Below are positions 60,841 to 64,000 of a DNA stretch of 64,000 bases, in pieces. A model generated the notes under the pieces. That model was not told the origin of the DNA. It worked only from the letters and a program-made list of their open reading frames with translations, and made no database searches. Made by a program: the position numbers and the translations under genes. Origin of the DNA: Nymphaea colorata (Eukaryota > Streptophyta > Magnoliopsida > Nymphaeales > Nymphaeaceae); NCBI RefSeq assembly GCF_008831285.2, contig NC_045138.2, forward strand, positions 13,528,571-13,592,570. Reading direction: 5' to 3'. Each line of letters opens with the position of its first letter. Within the stretch, counting starts at the first letter, position 1.

Positions 60841-63800
60841 CTGAAAGATGATTGAAGTGTACCAGTCAGAAGACTGTGATGGCAATCAAAGCTATAGCAC
60901 ACTATTCATCAGCAAAAAATGACTCGCTACCATATTAATAAAGTTGGGGATAAGGGAAAAAAATATCAGACAGCACCAGTTATACCCTTATAGGTGATGA
61001 AACTAAGACTTGACAGAAACTCTGTCAAGAACAGCAGGTTCAAACACTCAACAGACATGGCAAGTAAAACCAGCACGGTAGCGAAAATTGCCAGTTCAGT
61101 TACCTTGTCATCCCATACCACAAAACAGTAGCCATCTCCAACTCTTACTCGTAAGTATAGAGAACAGGCTTCACCAGAAATTCAAACTATAGCCCTCCAT
61201 TAAGGCCATGAAACTAGTACCCGTTCAATCATCACATCCAAAATATCAAGTACTCAATGACGCCAACTATAATAATCTCCCATTCTGTCACTCTCCTATT
61301 TAATTAGACTGTAGCAGTTAATCACTGAACTTCCACATGCAGAGATGAACATGTCAATGGATTTCAAAACAATAAATATTGACCACTCTCAGGGCCAATT
61401 TAAGTGGTAACAAGTATCCTACAACATTGTTCTCCAAAATTTTTGAACTGTAAACATCTGGCGAAAGAGTTTTCAGGTATTGCAGCAGCATGATAATGAC
61501 GAGGAAGGAAAGCATAAGGGGCCAGAACACAACTATTTATCAATGACACTTGTGTCCAGCAAGGATGGCCATGGTCCTACATGGTTTCCATTCAAGAACC
61601 CATACCCAAATCAGCATGATCAGCAAAAGCATGGGATCTCGTGCCAGAACTTCAAAGGAAAGATAAACATGTAGTCAGTAGTCACCTATAAGATGGAGTA
61701 CTAACTGCAGTTGCATATAAGGTGAACACTAACTGAAACGGACTTGCGCAACACCAACTTGCACGAGTTACTATAATAAAAAGTATTTGAAATTTGGATC
61801 GGGTTAGGTTCACATCCACACGGCTAACAAATGAAATCAAGAGAAGAAGAGCATTAAGCTGGGTTGAGCCCACCAATATACAGGTTAACCTAAAACACAA
61901 GTCACTGGGATCATTCAAATCAAAAACCCAACATATGAAAATATTTTCTCCAGAACCTTAAGCTCCTAAGCTCCACTTTGACATTGCCTACAGGAAACCT
62001 TTACGGTTGATAACCGATCACTCTATAGTTCAAATCACCCAAAAAAAAAAAAAAAAACATTACTAAGTGAAATGTTGTGGCTTCAAATATATAGGACGTC
62101 AGATAATATAGGCTAAAATCATGAAAGGTTGAACATAGTCCATGCTTTATGAGGTACCACTTGTGTGTCTACACATCTGAACAATACAATACATTGGAAA
62201 GGGATGGAGCAAGTCAGCTAAAGTAAACCCAAATCAATTTGTCAGCAGGTGAACAATAACAAAGATTGTCCTGCAAATAAAAGACCTATCGTGCAGTTAT
62301 TCCTGTCACCACATATACACACAGAGGTACATGCTTCTTAAAACTTTCCGTGAAGGTATGCCAAATCATAACAGCTGCACTTGCACTACAACACATGTAA
62401 CTTCGACAAATAATACAATGAAAATCAACTCGGCACTCTCGAGTGTTTGATAGCACAAATGTAGTCATGAACTTTTCCAATAGCCAAAACAAAAGGGAAA
62501 CATGATCCTAAACCTCATGGAAGCAGCAATAAAACTTATGGTTCTCCTTGATGCCACAAAAAAAAAAAATTTATCTTATGTATAAAGAAAAATGCCCATA
62601 AACAGCTGCCCGCTTGAGAATGCAGACTACCCCTACTACAACAACCTTTTTAGGTCCAGGATCTTAACATTTAGAAGATGCACAATGATAGTGATCCAAA
62701 GTCAGATTCCCAGAAGATCCTTCACTGCAACCAACCAATGGCATCCACTCATTACAAGGACCATATGTACCCAAATCAGGAGCAAAACTTTGTTATGCAC
62801 TATTATTATGTCATCATTTCTATAATTACATTTGCCATATCTTTTCAGCACATATTTTTCAGCGGTATAAATATGTTTCATCACCATAATCAACAATATC
62901 ATCCACAGCTATTCCTCAGGAGCTTCCTTAAAATGCAGTCTCAGAAAATTAAAAAACAAAATGAAATAAAACCAAGAGATAGTAGAATCATAAATTATTA
63001 ATAAATAGTAATTTTCTTGATAAAGCATTCATAAAAGCTTTTAAGAAAGTAAATAATATCAAAATATTATTTATGACACAATAAATATTATTTATGACAC
63101 AATAAATATTATTTATGACACAATAAATATGGCACAATAATATATTGAGAAATTTCCATTCTCTTGACGTTCCGAAAAATATTGTAATATTTCCTTGACT
63201 TTAGTTATAGAATTTTTTTCTATAGAACTGTAATGTTTCCGAAACATCACAAGCATTCACAATTATGCTCATCACTACCACACAAAAGCACATCCACTAT
63301 ACCAATGCCAACAATTTTCTCCCCAAGTTCTTAAATTCAGAAGTTGGGAACAGGTTGTTCAACAACCTAAAAACTCATTGCAACCAGGCAGTCCGACTTG
63401 GTCCAAGTCATTTGACTATAAAGTATAAACAAATAAATACATATATTTATATGGAAATAAGTAAATAAACATATTTATCATGCACAGAATGTGCATGTAG
63501 CCATGGAGTTTGAGTCTTTGACAGGTTGGGATTGGTCGAATAATCAAATGACTAAACTGACTAGTTGACTAGTCCGACCAACTAGGTGCTGGTATGAAAC
63601 AAACACAGGTCAGTTGATAACCGACTCAACTGACCTGTCGGACTATTCGGAATTTTGACAATTAAGTGTCTCTGTCACGTAATTTATCCTCATCTTCATT
63701 AAACATAATGCTATCAGCAGATTTTCAGTTAGAACCACCACGCTCTCCAGCTAGCCTGCTTACAGTACCTGCGAATGACATGAGCGATGAGGTTCGTTAC

Positions 63801-64000
63801 TGAAACCTAACATGTTTAACCTTCTAACAAGGTTTTCCCAAAACATGAAAGAAGAAACATACAATTATAAGGCCAGATCATTTCTTGTGCCACACATCAA
63901 GATTACTCATAAAAGTGACAGCATTATGCAGGCGCAATATAGCTGACTCAGCATTCTGAGAGAATAATTATGACAAAAGCTCTTAATCCTTATTAATTAC
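60841..64000. other. Probable intron and flanking sequence of the minus-strand gene; no exon identified
   Basis: The acceptor at 60841-60842 shows that the gene continues rightward. I could not identify further exons. A poly(A) run of 17 bases (about 62041-62057) follows GTTCAAATCA, which is reminiscent of a SINE tail but fails the last B-box position. A plus-strand frame at about 61478-61674 after TTTTCAG looks mildly protein-like but has no support. Confidence 0.35.
63064..63140. repeat. AT-rich tandem repeat of about 22 bp
   Basis: The unit ATTATTTATGACACAATAAAT recurs about three times, with a fourth partial unit ending GGCACAATAAT. It is a short noncoding minisatellite. Confidence 0.75.

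Noticed and set aside
61478-61674. Plus-strand frame after TTTTCAG, mildly protein-like
   Set aside because: It has no recognisable domain and no upstream exon or donor that would connect to it. It lies in the presumed introns of a minus-strand gene.
63900-63990. Minus-strand stretch reading NAESAILRLHNAV near the right edge
   Set aside because: It closes with a stop and has no GT donor in phase. A chance open stretch cannot be excluded.
1-64000. CRISPR arrays, operons, prophage or bacterial mobile elements
   Set aside because: The window is plant nuclear DNA. All tandem arrays found are minisatellites, TRIM LTRs or coding repeats, without spacer-repeat structure.

Overview
This window is nuclear DNA from a flowering plant. 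The evidence is AT-rich intergenic sequence, many GT-AG introns, a plastid-targeted class II starch branching enzyme split into 22 exons, and a PDR-type ABCG transporter split into 20 exons. I could not determine the species. All gene models were assembled by eye from splice sites, reading phase and remembered family motifs. No search was run.

Layout. Positions 1-7.9 kb have no gene I can support. They hold a 36-bp triplication (981-1088), a tandem TRIM retrotransposon with an intact AGCTC target-site duplication (3145-4123) and a MITE-like element (6507-6939). A seven-exon plus-strand gene at 7954-12767 encodes about 964 aa, with a QLQ-like N-terminus, six Ser/Thr/Pro-rich repeats of about 63 aa and a basic C-terminal part. 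A diverged local duplication and a SINE-like element with a GA tract follow (13.05-14.16 kb). The starch branching enzyme (835 aa) occupies 14694-33554 on the minus strand. The PDR transporter (1467 aa) occupies 44682-56305 on the minus strand. The 3' part of an unidentified basic/coiled-coil gene lies at 60143-60840 on the minus strand and probably continues to the right.

The main structural feature lies between the two large genes. About 12.5 kb, from SBE intron 5 to ABCG intron 7, has been duplicated in direct tandem orientation. Copy A is about 27.63-40.165 kb and copy B is about 40.985-50.11 kb. An 820-bp Ty1/copia gag-protease fragment lies exactly between them. The copies then decayed reciprocally. 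Copy A keeps the working SBE but carries a dead 3' half of the transporter. Copy B completes the working transporter but lost SBE exons 1-4 and keeps only a mutated exon 5 with its introns. One intact copy of each gene survives. A 553-bp noncoding stretch is identical between copies although its flanks differ by several percent, which suggests gene conversion.

I see no operon-like or defence-type system. The most unusual items are the reciprocally pruned tandem duplication, the QLQ-repeat gene and the TRIM array.
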